64,000 bases of DNA from Pseudomonas urmiensis (GTDB lineage: Bacteria > Pseudomonadota > Gammaproteobacteria > Pseudomonadales > Pseudomonadaceae), in contig NZ_JABWRE020000001.1 in the NCBI RefSeq assembly GCF_014268815.2, positions 191,001 to 255,000 on the forward strand, written 5' to 3'. A program made the position numbers and the translations under genes. Below, one piece after another: positions 44,050 to 53,540 of this stretch (the stretch's first letter is position 1; the number at the start of each line of letters is the position of its first letter). Under the pieces are notes generated by a model. It saw only the letters and a program-made list of their open reading frames with translations, did not search any database and was not told the origin of the DNA.

Positions 44050-44253
44050 GTGTCGCTGGTGATCAGTCCGTTGCTCGAAGACCTGCAACTGACTGACATC
44101 GACCAGGCCATGAAGGCTGCGCCCGCGCTCATCACCCAGGGCAACACCGTGCCCATCCAGGACTCTGAGTGGTTTGAGCCAGGTACAGCCCTGGGGTATG
44201 GTCGCAGCTTGTCCCGTTTGCTCCTGGTGCGACCTTGCCCGCTTTCTACCTGA
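44050..44253 (+). CDS. Possible small protein, unrecognised
   Basis: A 67-codon frame from a GTG at 44050 with GGGGGA eight bases upstream. The first 50 residues (MSLVISPLLEDLQLTDIDQA and on) have protein-like composition; the last 15 overlap the next gene in another frame. No family is recognised. It could be a real short gene coupled to the one that follows, or the remnant of a longer one. Confidence 0.3.
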   Translation: MSLVISPLLEDLQLTDIDQAMKAAPALITQGNTVPIQDSEWFEPGTALGYGRSLSRLLLVRPCPLST

Positions 44254-44774
44254 CTTTCAGCCTGCTGTTGTACCTCGTCAGCTTGTACTTCGAGGGTGCC
44301 GTAATGAGCGCCGGGCGCCATATGCCGGCCTTGCAGATGCTGCTGTACGGGCCGTGGGGCGTGCCGTTCGGCTTGTACCAGTGGTTCGCCAATCCGTTGC
44401 TGGCACTGGCGGTGCTGGCCCACCGACGTTTTCGCCGGCTGGCGCTGGTACTGGGGTTGGCGGCGTTGTACCTGGCGGCCAGCAGCCTTGGCATCGATCG
44501 GCTGCCGGATAACCGCAGCTATGCGTTCCAGGATTTGATTGGCTTTGGTGCAGGTTTTTATCTGTGGCTGGGGGCGATTGCGCTGTTTTGCCTGGGCCAG
44601 GGTTGGTGGTGCTGGAAGGCTCGCAGCAGCACTGACATGCCCGGCTGGCGCTGGCTCGATGTGGCGCTGATCGCGGCGCTGGGGGTGGCGGTGTATGCCG
44701 GCACGCAGATGCCCTCGCTGCGTTTTCAGGTCGATAAGGTATTGATGCCGCCCGAGCAGCCGCAGGCGTTTTGA
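44235..44774 (+). CDS. Small inner-membrane protein, unknown function
   Basis: A 179-residue hydrophobic protein with about four membrane segments (near 4-22, 52-82, 98-120 and 140-155) and a hydrophilic tail. The TTG at 44235 is the first possible start after an in-frame stop at 44175 and has no clear binding site; a start at the later ATG at 44304 is possible. It overlaps the small upstream frame by 19 bases, so coupled translation would explain the weak start. I do not recognise a family. Confidence 0.6.
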   Translation: MPAFYLTFSLLLYLVSLYFEGAVMSAGRHMPALQMLLYGPWGVPFGLYQWFANPLLALAVLAHRRFRRLALVLGLAALYLAASSLGIDRLPDNRSYAFQDLIGFGAGFYLWLGAIALFCLGQGWWCWKARSSTDMPGWRWLDVALIAALGVAVYAGTQMPSLRFQVDKVLMPPEQPQAF

Positions 44775-44787
44775 ACTGCATCAGTGC

Positions 44788-44815
44788 TAGGCGCGGGCCT
44801 GTCCCGCGATGAGGT
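44788..44815. repeat. Degenerate single REP element
   Basis: GGCGCGGGCCTGTCCCGCGATGAGG resembles the REP core with changes. No partner in the opposite orientation is seen before the next gene. Confidence 0.6.
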
Positions 44816-44842
44816 CAGCACTGCCAACAGCACACTGGGGCA

Positions 44843-45316
44843 TCAGCGCGAGGTGCCCCACTGCACCACCAGCATCCCCAGCACAATCATCCCCACCCCC
44901 ACCAGCCGCCAGACATTCACCGGCCGCTCCGGTAGACCCATCAGCCCCCACTGATCGATCAGCAGCGACGACAGCACCTGCCCGGCAATCACGCAGACGA
45001 TGAATCCCGCCGCCCCCAGCCGGGGCGTCAGGACCAATGCAGCGGTGATGTACAGCACCCCGGCCACGCCGCCAAACCACGCCCACCAAGGCGCCTGGGC
45101 CAGGCTCTGCAACTGCGGCAGCGGTGCGCGCATCACCAGCAGCGCTGGCACCAGCATCAACAAACTGACCAGCAGCGACACCCCCGCGGCCCACAACGGA
45201 TGGCCCAGCAACCGACCCAGGGCGGCATTGCTGCCCGCCTGGAATGGCACGGCGGCGCCAGCCAGCACGGCAACGAGCAATGGCAGCAGGGCAGATAGAG
45301 CTAATGCTTGCGGCAT
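44843..45316 (-). CDS. YdcZ-type DMT-superfamily membrane protein (DUF606)
   Basis: A 157-residue protein with five hydrophobic segments. AVLAGAAVPFQAGSNAALGR near the start and AAGFIVCVIAGQVLSSLLIDQWGLMG in the middle are the family hallmarks. Members are half-size relatives of drug/metabolite transporters; the substrate is unknown. It is divergent from a LysR regulator 88 bp away, which probably controls it. Confidence 0.82.
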   Translation of the reverse strand: MPQALALSALLPLLVAVLAGAAVPFQAGSNAALGRLLGHPLWAAGVSLLVSLLMLVPALLVMRAPLPQLQSLAQAPWWAWFGGVAGVLYITAALVLTPRLGAAGFIVCVIAGQVLSSLLIDQWGLMGLPERPVNVWRLVGVGMIVLGMLVVQWGTSR

Positions 45317-45404
45317 GATGTTCTCCAGTAAAAGGGCTGGTTTCAGTCTCGGTTATCCATTTCAATGATGGAAATTCGAAGTCTGCACAGGCTGTATTCG
45401 CACC

Positions 45405-46322
45405 ATGGATGATCTGCGCCGTATCGACCTCAACCTGTTGTTGACCCTGCACGCCTTGCTCAGCGAGCAGCACGTCTCGCGCGCGGCCTTGCGTTTGCAT
45501 CGCAGCCAGCCGGCGGTGAGCCATGCGTTGGCGCAATTGCGCGAGATCTTCGCCGACCCGCTGCTGGTCCGGCGCGGCGGGCGGCTGCACTTGAGTGCCC
45601 GTGCGCAAGCCTTGCGTGAGCCTCTGCAACACGCCTTGCAGCAACTCGATGGTCTGCTCGGCAGCCCAGGGTTCGAGCCGGGCAGGGCGCGGCGAACGTT
45701 TCGCCTGGCGATGTCCGACTATGGCGCGCGGGTAGTATTGCCGGCGTTGATTCGCGAACTGCGCCAGGATGCCCCAGGGGTGGACTTGGTGGTTTCCCAG
45801 GGCAGTCGCGAGGCGATGCTGGGGCAACTGATCGATGGCGAAGTGGATCTGGCCCTGGGGGTGTTTCCCGAGCTGCCTTCTGAGGTGCAGTGCCAGGTAC
45901 TGTTCGAAGAGTCGTTCGTCTGTCTGGCTGACCGGCGTGGCCTGCCGTCGCGGGGTGGGCTGACCCTGGCGCAATGGCTGGCGCGCCCGCATGTGCTGGT
46001 GGCGGTCCGTCCGGGTATCGACAACGAGATCGACCTGGCCCTAGAGGCGCTGGCTGAGCAGCGCCGGATTGCCCTGACGCTGCCGCACTGGGGCGTTGCC
46101 CAGACGCTGATCGCGGGCACCGACCTGATTCTTACCGTGGCCCGCCGCAGCCTGCTCGGCACCCGCCTCGACCCCGCCCTGCGCAGCTTCGCGCCGCCGC
46201 TGCCGATTGCGCCGTTTGCCTTTGCCCAGGTTTGGCATTCGCGGCGCGAAGGCGATGCTGGGCATGCCTGGCTGCGTGAACGAGTGCGGGTTCTGAGTGA
46301 GTGTAGTGCCGGGGCGAGCTGA
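45405..46322 (+). CDS. LysR-family transcriptional regulator
   Basis: A 305-residue regulator. The N-terminal winged helix (RIDLNLLLTLHALLSEQHVSRAALRLHRSQPAVSHALAQLRE shows the usual helix-turn-helix between about 20 and 45) is followed by an effector-binding domain. The short DLNLL start and absence of a clear catalytic target nearby place it with the NodD/SyrM-like LysR group. The divergent DUF606 gene is the likely target; the co-inducer is unknown. Confidence 0.92.
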   Translation: MDDLRRIDLNLLLTLHALLSEQHVSRAALRLHRSQPAVSHALAQLREIFADPLLVRRGGRLHLSARAQALREPLQHALQQLDGLLGSPGFEPGRARRTFRLAMSDYGARVVLPALIRELRQDAPGVDLVVSQGSREAMLGQLIDGEVDLALGVFPELPSEVQCQVLFEESFVCLADRRGLPSRGGLTLAQWLARPHVLVAVRPGIDNEIDLALEALAEQRRIALTLPHWGVAQTLIAGTDLILTVARRSLLGTRLDPALRSFAPPLPIAPFAFAQVWHSRREGDAGHAWLRERVRVLSECSAGAS

Positions 46323-46402
46323 TGCTGATGTTTGTTCGGCGTGGTTGGCCAGTTGCCAGAGAATGCTAGGCTGGTTGCCAACTTTGAATGCAAGGACCCG
46401 CC

Positions 46403-46795
46403 ATGCTCAGCCGATCCACTATCGCCAGTGCCGCCCTACTGGCGTGCTTTGCTTGCCAAGCCCAGGCCGAGGACTACTCGCAAACTTACACCCAGTGCAT
46501 GGACAAGGCCTCCAGCACATTGGCCATGGGCGCTTGTATCCAGGCCGAGACCCGCTTGCAGGATGAGCGGCTGAACCGGGTGTACAAGCAACTGATGGCC
46601 AAGCTCGATAAAGAGCAGAAAACCAACCTGCGCGATGTGCAACGCACATGGATCAAGTACCGCGACGGCAACTGCGCCTTCCACGGCCGCTTGAGCAGCG
46701 GCAGTATCTACCGCATCGAAGGGGCCATGTGCGAAATGGACATGAGCCGTGACCGCGCGGCGGAGCTGGAGCGGGTGCTCAGCCCGGGGCAGTGA
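46403..46795 (+). CDS. LprI-like / DUF1311 periplasmic protein
   Basis: A 130-residue exported protein. The signal peptide ends AQA at about 22. The mature part has the DUF1311 pattern: Cys in TQCMDKAS and MGACIQAE, then LNRVYKQLMAKLD, WIKYRDGNCAFH and a final MCEMDMSRDRAAELE. Four Cys probably form two disulfides. Some relatives inhibit lysozyme (LprI of Mycobacterium). AAGGAC seven bases before the ATG at 46403 supports this start over the earlier ATG at 46388. Confidence 0.82.
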   Translation: MLSRSTIASAALLACFACQAQAEDYSQTYTQCMDKASSTLAMGACIQAETRLQDERLNRVYKQLMAKLDKEQKTNLRDVQRTWIKYRDGNCAFHGRLSSGSIYRIEGAMCEMDMSRDRAAELERVLSPGQ

Positions 46796-46841
46796 GGGAA
46801 ATCGAGGTGACTGCCAACGGCCAAGTCACCCTTGTCTGACG

Positions 46842-47954
46842 TTATCCACGAGCCTGGCGCTGGTGGCGAGCCTTCAGATAGGCCTGCACCTCTATTGCAT
46901 CCCCAGCAAACTCGATGCGTTCGGCCTTGGCCGAGCGCTGGTAGGCATACATCGGATCGTAATACTCCTTGAGCAACCCCTCGATCCACCCTCGATGCAG
47001 CTCCACTGCACCACTGCGCACCTGCTCATCAAGGGCCAGCTTGAGCCATTCAGCCAGCCGCTGGAATCGCTCGCCACCCAGCCGCTTGTGGATATTGGCC
47101 ATGCTCTGCAGCATGCGTTCGGCATACAGCCGAGGGCCATGCTCAGGCCCGTGCAGGTCAACGAACTCGGCAGACAGATGGATGACATAATCGCGCAGGA
47201 TGCGCTCGACCCGGTTGGCAAAACTGTCTTCCAACCACACCAATGGATAGTGCTGCATGCCTTGGTAGAGCTCCAGCGGCAGGGTGCAACTGCCAATGAT
47301 CCGCCCTTCATCCTCCAGCACGAATTGCTCGATGCCGCGCGCGCGCTTTTTCAGCACATCGATGGCCAGGCGGTTTTCGAAGTCGATCTGCACCGGCTGG
47401 GCGCTCGCGCGCTTGCCGAAGCTCGAGCCGCGATGATTGGCGTGGCCTTCCAGATCCAGCACATTGTTCAGTTGGTGTAGCACCTCAGTCTTGCCAGTGC
47501 CAGTCAAACCGCCGAGCAGGACGAAGTCGCATTGGGCTGCGGCCTGTTGAGTGGTCTGCAGTAAAAACGTACGCATGGCCTTATAGCCGCCCCTGACCCT
47601 GGGGTAGGCGATGCCCACTTCTTCACGCAGCCACTGCTGCACGATCAGCGAACGCAGGCCGCCGCGAAAGCAGTACAGGTAACCATTGGGATGAGCCTTG
47701 GCAAAGGACGCCCATGCGTATAGCCGCTCGTCCTTGGTCGCGCCGCTGACCAGTTGATGGCCGAGGCTAATGGCCGCGGCCTGGCCGTGCTGTTTGTAGC
47801 AAGTACCGACTTTCTGCCGCTCCTGATCGTTCATCAGCGGCAGGTTGACCACGCAGGGGAACGCACCCTTGGCAAACTCGATGGGCGCACGCATGTCCAT
47901 CATTGGCGCATCATCGAGAAACAGCTGGCGGTAGTCGGAGCAGTCAAGGCGCAT
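46842..47954 (-). CDS. selU: tRNA 2-selenouridine synthase
   Basis: A 370-residue enzyme (also called MnmH or YbbB) that replaces sulfur by selenium at the wobble 2-thiouridine of Lys, Glu and Gln tRNAs, by way of a geranylated intermediate. The rhodanese domain (1-125) has the active Cys95 in [11 protein letters not shown]-loop, GLTGTGKT at 149-156, starts the second domain. The ATG at 47954 shares one base with the selD stop, so the two are co-translated. No selA, selB or selC is in the window, so the selenophosphate made here may serve tRNA modification only, but selenoprotein genes could be elsewhere. Confidence 0.95.
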   Translation of the reverse strand: MRLDCSDYRQLFLDDAPMMDMRAPIEFAKGAFPCVVNLPLMNDQERQKVGTCYKQHGQAAAISLGHQLVSGATKDERLYAWASFAKAHPNGYLYCFRGGLRSLIVQQWLREEVGIAYPRVRGGYKAMRTFLLQTTQQAAAQCDFVLLGGLTGTGKTEVLHQLNNVLDLEGHANHRGSSFGKRASAQPVQIDFENRLAIDVLKKRARGIEQFVLEDEGRIIGSCTLPLELYQGMQHYPLVWLEDSFANRVERILRDYVIHLSAEFVDLHGPEHGPRLYAERMLQSMANIHKRLGGERFQRLAEWLKLALDEQVRSGAVELHRGWIEGLLKEYYDPMYAYQRSAKAERIEFAGDAIEVQAYLKARHQRQARG

Positions 47955-48988
47955 CAAATCACCTCGACCGCGTGGCGCTGTCGTTCGACCAGCTCGCCAA
48001 TCGGCGACAGCTGCAGGCCAAGTTCAGTGGCCACCGCCAGAAACTGCGCCTCACCCTCCGGGCTGACCGCCACCAGCAGGCCGCCGCTGGTTTGCGGATC
48101 ACACAACAGCTGTTGCTGCTGCTCGCTCAGCACGCCGATCTTGTGCCCATAGCTGTCGTAGTTGCGCAGGGTTCCGCCAGGGATGCAGCCCTCGGCCAGG
48201 TAGTGCTCGACGCTCGGCAGACGCGGCACGGCTCGATAATCCAGGCGCGCCGTCAGGCCGCTGCCTTCAGCCAGTTCCACCAGGTGGCCCAGCAGGCCAA
48301 AGCCGGTCACGTCGGTCATCGCCTTGACTCCATCGAGCTTGCCAAAGTGGCTGCCTGGGGTGTTCAGGGTGCACATCCAGTCCCGCGCCAGGCCCTGGTC
48401 TTGCTCGCGCAGCATGGCCTTTTTTTCTGCCGTGGTAAGGATGCCGATGCCCAGCGGTTTGGTCAGGTACAGGCGGCAACCGGCCGTGGCGGTGTCGTTG
48501 CGCTTGAGATGGCGTTTGTTGACCACGCCGGTCACGGCCAGGCCGAAGATCGGCTCAGGGGCATCGATGGAATGTCCGCCGGCCAAGGGGATACCGGCTT
48601 CGGCGCAGACTGCGCGCCCACCCCGGATGACTTCGCGTGCAACTTCGGGCGGCAATACGTTGATCGGCCAGCCGAGGATGGCGATGGCCATCAGCGGGTC
48701 ACCGCCCATGGCATAGATGTCGCTGATGGCGTTGGTGGCGGCGATGCGGCCGAAATCGTATGGGTCGTCGACGATCGGCATAAAGAAGTCGGTGGTCGAG
48801 ACCACCCCGCGTTCATCATCCAGGGCATAGACGGCAGCGTCGTCACGCGAGGCGTTGCCGACCCACAGGTTCGGATCTAGGGCCTGACTGCCGCTCTCGG
48901 CGAGGATCACATCCAGCACCTTGGGCGAGATCTTGCAGCCGCAACCGGCGCCGTGGCTGTACTGGGTAAGACGAATCGGCTCGCTCAT
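47954..48988 (-). CDS. selD: Selenide, water dikinase (selenophosphate synthetase)
   Basis: A 344-residue enzyme that makes selenophosphate from selenide and ATP. The N-terminal [10 protein letters not shown] loop carries the catalytic Cys16 and Lys19 (Cys17 and Lys20 in E. coli); here the residue is Cys, not selenocysteine. [31 protein letters not shown] and AGGHSID are ATP and metal-binding parts of the AIRS-like fold. The frame is open upstream to 49396, but the family begins at [13 protein letters not shown], so the ATG at 48988 is used. Confidence 0.96.
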   Translation of the reverse strand: MSEPIRLTQYSHGAGCGCKISPKVLDVILAESGSQALDPNLWVGNASRDDAAVYALDDERGVVSTTDFFMPIVDDPYDFGRIAATNAISDIYAMGGDPLMAIAILGWPINVLPPEVAREVIRGGRAVCAEAGIPLAGGHSIDAPEPIFGLAVTGVVNKRHLKRNDTATAGCRLYLTKPLGIGILTTAEKKAMLREQDQGLARDWMCTLNTPGSHFGKLDGVKAMTDVTGFGLLGHLVELAEGSGLTARLDYRAVPRLPSVEHYLAEGCIPGGTLRNYDSYGHKIGVLSEQQQQLLCDPQTSGGLLVAVSPEGEAQFLAVATELGLQLSPIGELVERQRHAVEVI

Positions 48989-49081
48989 ACGCACCTCGCA
49001 TTGTGTGTTGGGCGAGTCTAGCAAACCTGGCGTTTGGGCCATGGGCACTATACTTCGACGGGTGTTGCGGGGCGTCAGGGT

Positions 49082-49168
49082 TGGCCTCATCGCGGGGCAA
49101 GCCCGCTCCCACGCCTTTGAGTTCTCAGCCATCTGCGTGGGAGCGGGCTTGCCCCGCGATGAGGGCGG
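49082..49168. repeat. REP pair (inverted, putida type)
   Basis: TCATCGCGGGGCAAGCCCGC and GCGGGCTTGCCCCGCGATGA with about 30 bp between. It sits between the divergent selD and ABC-transporter genes, unlike the others, which mostly follow genes. Confidence 0.93.
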
Positions 49169-49226
49169 CACTACCGCCAAACTGGCAACACCCAGTCTTC
49201 CCCGTCCTCGAACCGGAGAAACTCCT

Positions 49227-50081
49227 ATGCTCAAACGTCCACTGGCGCTCGCCGCAGGCCTTGTGTTCTCGTGCTGTGCTGTCCTCACCCAGGCCGCCGA
49301 AACCCTCAGGGTCAGCGCCATCCCCGACGAAGCGCCCACCGAACTGCTACGCAAGTTCAAGCCACTGGGCCAATACCTGCACAAGCAGTTGGACATGGAG
49401 GTGAAGTTCGTGCCAGTGGCCGACTACCCGGCAGTGGTCGAGGCCCTGGCCAGCGACAAGCTCGACCTGGCCTGGCTGGGCGGTTTCACCTTCGTTCAGG
49501 TGCACCTCAAAGACCCCAGCGCCACCCCGCTGGTGCAGCGTGAACAAGACGCCAAGTTCACCAGCAAATTCATCACCGCCGACCCCAATGTGAAGAGCCT
49601 GGCCGACCTCAAAGGCAAGACCTTCGCCTTCGGCTCTGTCTCATCGACCTCCGGCAGCCTGATGCCGCGTTACTTCATGCTCAAGAACGACAACATCAAG
49701 CCTGAAACCTACTTCAGTCGCGTGGCCTATTCCGGCGCCCACGATGCCACCGTGGCCTGGGTCCAGGCCGGCAAGGCCGATGCCGGTGTGCTCAATGCCA
49801 GTGTCTGGCAGAAGCTGGTCGACGCCGGCAAGGTCGATACCGACAAGGTCAAGGTGTTCGCCACCACGCCGACCTACTACGACTACAACTGGACCGTGCG
49901 CGGCAACATGGACGCCGGCTTGAAAGCCAAGATCAAGCAGGCCTTCCTCGATCTTGATCCGGCCAACCCTGAGCACAAGGCGATCCTCGATCTGCAGGCC
50001 GCCAGCCGCTTCATCGAAACCAGCCCCGATAACTACAAGGGCACCGAAGAAGCCGCACGCGAGGCCGGGCTGCTCAAGTGA
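49227..50081 (+). CDS. Putative selenate/phosphonate-type ABC transporter, binding protein
   Basis: A 284-residue periplasmic binding protein of the PhnD group. The signal peptide (about 23 residues) ends QAA. The mature part shows [29 protein letters not shown] and [18 protein letters not shown], typical of PhnD-like proteins. The family naming 'putative selenate ABC transporter' is recalled for copies located by selD, as here; the ligand could also be phosphonate, phosphite or another oxyanion. GGAG about 10 bases upstream precedes the ATG at 49227. Four genes overlap in series. Confidence 0.85.
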   Translation: MLKRPLALAAGLVFSCCAVLTQAAETLRVSAIPDEAPTELLRKFKPLGQYLHKQLDMEVKFVPVADYPAVVEALASDKLDLAWLGGFTFVQVHLKDPSATPLVQREQDAKFTSKFITADPNVKSLADLKGKTFAFGSVSSTSGSLMPRYFMLKNDNIKPETYFSRVAYSGAHDATVAWVQAGKADAGVLNASVWQKLVDAGKVDTDKVKVFATTPTYYDYNWTVRGNMDAGLKAKIKQAFLDLDPANPEHKAILDLQAASRFIETSPDNYKGTEEAAREAGLLK

Positions 50082-50872
50082 CTATTCGCCTGCACGGGGC
50101 GAGCTTGCGCCACGGCCAGGTGCATGCCCTGGAGGCGCTCGATCTGCTGATCGAGCGCGGCGAACGGGTGGCGATCATCGGGCCCTCGGGGGCGGGCAAG
50201 TCCAGCTTGCTGCACCTGATCGCCACAGCCGTTCGGCCTAGCGCCGGTCACCTGGAGGTGCTCGGTGAGCAGCCCTGGGCACTCTCGGCGCGCGCGCGTC
50301 AGCGCTTGCGGGCGCGGGTCGGCCTGGTGCACCAGGCGCCACCGTTGCCTTCGCGCCAGCGTGTCATCACCGCGGTACTGGCTGGCCGTCTGGGGCATTG
50401 GGGCATGCTGCGTGGGCTGCTCAATCTGATCTATCCCACCGACGTGCCGGGTGCGCGGCAGGCGTTGGCGGCGCTGGGTATGGCAGACAAGATGTTCGTG
50501 CAATGTGGGCAACTCTCTGGCGGCCAGTTGCAACGCGTGGGCATCGCTCGGGCGTTGTATCAGCGGCCCGAGGTGTTACTTACCGATGAGCCGGTGTCGG
50601 CCATGGATCCGGTACTCGCCGAGCACAGCTTGAGTCTGCTCAATCGCCATGCCCAGGCGCATGGCGTGACCTTGGTCGCCAGCCTGCACGCGGTGGAGCT
50701 GGCGTTGGCGCACTTTCCGCGCATCGTGGGCATCCGTGAGGGGCAAGTGGTGTTCGACCGCCCGGCCAATGAGGTCAGCGTGGGCATGCTCGATGCGCTG
50801 TACGCCAACGAGCAGTTGCTGGCGCCGACGACAACGGCGCCGAGCATCGTGGTGCAGTTGCCACGATGCTGA
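50078..50872 (+). CDS. ABC transporter ATP-binding protein (PhnC-like)
   Basis: A 264-residue ATPase that drives the importer. Walker A GPSGAGKS is at 35-42, the signature LSGGQLQR at about 148-155, and Walker B VLLTDEP after it. Its GTG start overlaps the binding-protein stop by four bases (GTGA). It overlaps the next gene by seven bases. Confidence 0.92.
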   Translation: MTIRLHGASLRHGQVHALEALDLLIERGERVAIIGPSGAGKSSLLHLIATAVRPSAGHLEVLGEQPWALSARARQRLRARVGLVHQAPPLPSRQRVITAVLAGRLGHWGMLRGLLNLIYPTDVPGARQALAALGMADKMFVQCGQLSGGQLQRVGIARALYQRPEVLLTDEPVSAMDPVLAEHSLSLLNRHAQAHGVTLVASLHAVELALAHFPRIVGIREGQVVFDRPANEVSVGMLDALYANEQLLAPTTTAPSIVVQLPRC

Positions 50873-51693
50873 GTGTCGAGCGCCGCGACCCGGCTGCGCT
50901 GCCTCGGCTGCTGTTTACCTTGCTATGCCTGGCGCTACTGTGGCCGGGGTTGCAGCTGAGCGAGCTGCACCCCGGCGTTCTACTGCACGCAGAAAACCGT
51001 CGGCAGATGGCCAATTTCCTCAGCGCGTTCTGGCCGCCTGCGCACGATCCAGCGTTCCTGTCCTTGTTGTTCGAAGCCACGTTACAGACCCTGGCCGTGG
51101 CCACTGCGGGCATGGCGTTGGCATTGATCCTGGCGCTGCCGGCGAGCCTATTGGCCAGCCGTGCGCTGTCGCAGCGCGCCGCCTCCAACGCCGGGCGGCT
51201 GACAGCCGGCTCGCGCCTGTTGCGCCTGCCCGTGCGCGGCGTGCTGATCTTTTTGCGCAGCGTGCCGGAGATCGTCTGGGCCTTGCTGTTCGTGCGCGCC
51301 GTCGGGCTGGGGCCGACCTCTGGCGTGCTGGCGATCGCCATCACCTACAGCGGCATGCTCGGCAAGGTCTATGCGGAGATTTACGAATCGGTCGACCAGC
51401 GCCCAGCGCACGCGCTGCTGCAAGCGGGCAGCGGTCGATTGCTGGCATTCTTCTACGGCATCGTGCCGGGGGCGGCGAGCGAGCTGGTGTCATACACCGT
51501 GTACCGTTGGGAGTGTGCGATACGCGCCTCGGTGGTGATGGGCTTCGTTGGCGCCGGAGGCCTGGGGCAGCAGATCGATCTATCGATGCGCATGTTCGCT
51601 GGGGCCGAGGTGGCGAGCATGCTGCTGACCTTCCTGCTGTTGGTGATGCTGGCAGACCTGTTGAGCCGCTTTCTGCGCGGGAGGCTGGCATGA
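50866..51693 (+). CDS. ABC transporter permease (PhnE-like), first copy
   Basis: A 275-residue inner-membrane permease. The conserved EAA-type loop appears as SGMLGKVYAEIYESVDQRPAHALLQAG, and VYRWECAIRASVVMGFVGAGGLG is the PhnE-type C-terminal motif. It pairs with the following permease to form a heterodimer. Confidence 0.9.
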   Translation: MLSVERRDPAALPRLLFTLLCLALLWPGLQLSELHPGVLLHAENRRQMANFLSAFWPPAHDPAFLSLLFEATLQTLAVATAGMALALILALPASLLASRALSQRAASNAGRLTAGSRLLRLPVRGVLIFLRSVPEIVWALLFVRAVGLGPTSGVLAIAITYSGMLGKVYAEIYESVDQRPAHALLQAGSGRLLAFFYGIVPGAASELVSYTVYRWECAIRASVVMGFVGAGGLGQQIDLSMRMFAGAEVASMLLTFLLLVMLADLLSRFLRGRLA

Positions 51694-52457
51694 GCCGGGC
51701 GTTCAACCTGCTGGTGTTACTGGCGATTGTGCTGGCGGTGGTCGCTTCGTTTGGCTATCTGGAGCTGGATCTGGCCGCCGTCATGGGCAGCGGTGGGCTG
51801 GCGCAGATGGGCGAGTATGCGACGCGCTTTCTCAGCCCGGACGTGTCTGCCGAACACTTGCGCGCGGTCATGCGTGGCGCGCTGGAAACCTTGGCCATGT
51901 CTGGTCTGGGCACCTTGCTGGCGATGGTGCTTGGTTTGCTCTTGGCGTTACCTGCCGCGGGGCGTTTCGGCTGGCCGCTGCAAGGCGTCGCGCGCCTGCT
52001 GCTCAATGCCTTGCGGGCCATTCCCGAGCTGGTCTGGGCCGCCTTGACTGTGCTGGCCGCAGGCCTGGGCCCCAATGCCGGCACCCTGGCGCTGGCGCTG
52101 CATACGACCGGCGTGCTCGGCCGGCTGTTCGCCGAAGCGCTGGAAAACACCCCCAGCGAACCTGCCGAGGCGATCCGCTTGCACGGCGCCAGCCAAGTCG
52201 CGGCGTTTTGCTACGGCACCCTGCCCAATCTCTGGCCTCAGATGCTCGCCTACAGCTTGTACCGCTGGGAGAACAACATCCGCATGGCCAGCGTGCTCGG
52301 CTTTGTTGGTGCGGGTGGCCTGGGGCAGATGCTCTACACCACCTTGAGCCTGTTCCAGGAAGCCCAGGCCAGCACGGTGATCATCGGCATGCTGGTGCTG
52401 GTGTTGCTGGTCGACGCACTGAGCGACCTGCTGCGTCAGCGTTACGTGCGCGTATGA
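51690..52457 (+). CDS. ABC transporter permease (PhnE-like), second copy
   Basis: A 255-residue permease starting MSRAFNLLVLLAIVLAVV, overlapping the first permease by four bases (ATGA). It carries TTGVLGRLFAEALENTPSEP and LYRWENNIRMASVLGFVGAGGLG. It ends the four-gene transporter operon seven bases before the convergent bestrophin gene. Confidence 0.9.
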   Translation: MSRAFNLLVLLAIVLAVVASFGYLELDLAAVMGSGGLAQMGEYATRFLSPDVSAEHLRAVMRGALETLAMSGLGTLLAMVLGLLLALPAAGRFGWPLQGVARLLLNALRAIPELVWAALTVLAAGLGPNAGTLALALHTTGVLGRLFAEALENTPSEPAEAIRLHGASQVAAFCYGTLPNLWPQMLAYSLYRWENNIRMASVLGFVGAGGLGQMLYTTLSLFQEAQASTVIIGMLVLVLLVDALSDLLRQRYVRV

Positions 52458-52463
52458 GCGGCT

Positions 52464-53354
52464 TCATTGCACCCGTTCGCCGCACTGCGCCTCACGCTGC
52501 ATCGACTCCAGATTGCGCTCGATGGTCTCGCAGATGGTGTCCATCTGAATCTGGTGCTCGCTGAAACGAAACGGGCTCTGCAGGTCGGTACCAATCCGCT
52601 CGATCGCCAGCAGCATGAAACCGACCACGGTCGAGGCCAGTGGCGTGAACCAACCCAGCGACTCCACCAGGCCAATCGGCACGATCAGGCAGAACAACGA
52701 AATGAACAGCCGCGGAAAGTACACGTAAGGGTAGGGCAGCGGCGTATTGGCGATGCGCTCCATGCCGCCCTGGGCGTTGGACAGGTCCACCAGGGTCGAC
52801 TCCAGCCGTGCCAGGCGAATGCTGTCCAGCCGCCCGGCCTTGTATTCACGCGCCAGCAGCGCGGCTGAGCCGCTGAGGATATCGTTGGCGAAATTGTTCG
52901 AACGATTGCGCCGCTCGAACTCCTGCGGCGGGATGAACGCCATCAGTTCGTCCGGGCATTTCTCCCCCTTCAGGTGCGCCGCCAGGCAGTTCACGTAAGC
53001 CACATGCCGGCGTAGCAAGGTGGCCTTGACCGGGTTCAAGCCCTCGTCGCCGTCGTCGATCAGCGTCAGCACCTGGCGGGCGAAGCTGCGCGAACTGTTG
53101 ACCAGCGCACCCCACAGCGTACGCGCCTCCCACCAGCGGTTGTAGGCACTGCTGTTGCGAAAGCTCACCAGCACCACCAGCGCAGAACCGAGCAAGGTCA
53201 GCGGCATCAGTGGCAGGGTGAACTTGCTGTTGAAGAACAGCATGAAATCGATGGTGACCAATACATCCCAGATCAGCAGCCAGAACAGCGACCAGCCGAT
53301 ATAGCCGAAGGTCTTCACCACCAGGCGGATCTTGCGCGCGATGATCTCTTTCAA
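52464..53354 (-). CDS. Bestrophin-family ion channel (YneE-like)
   Basis: A protein of about 296 residues with four main membrane segments. SFRNSSAYNRWWEARTLWG near residue 70 and the late FGLDTIAEEIEDPFG-like region, here RIGTDLQSPFRFSEHQIQMD, are family marks. Prokaryotic bestrophins form pentameric channels for anions or cations in the inner membrane. No ATG exists near the start; a TTG at 53354 with GAGG upstream was chosen, while a TTG at 53408 would add 18 residues. The start is uncertain. Confidence 0.8.
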   Translation of the reverse strand: MKEIIARKIRLVVKTFGYIGWSLFWLLIWDVLVTIDFMLFFNSKFTLPLMPLTLLGSALVVLVSFRNSSAYNRWWEARTLWGALVNSSRSFARQVLTLIDDGDEGLNPVKATLLRRHVAYVNCLAAHLKGEKCPDELMAFIPPQEFERRNRSNNFANDILSGSAALLAREYKAGRLDSIRLARLESTLVDLSNAQGGMERIANTPLPYPYVYFPRLFISLFCLIVPIGLVESLGWFTPLASTVVGFMLLAIERIGTDLQSPFRFSEHQIQMDTICETIERNLESMQREAQCGERVQ

Positions 53355-53540
53355 ACGGCGAACCTCGAAACGAAGCGGATGCAGGTTCGGACGCCGGCTG
53401 GCGGGCAAGGTTCGCTGCTGTTCGTCGCGCGGTGTTTCCAGAAGTGTGCGAGAAGCAAAGATCGTTTTTGCATCCGCGCCCTGGCGTACATCGCCAAGGC
53501 ACGGTCACCAGTTGCGGCATCGCTAAAGGATCGGGCTCAC

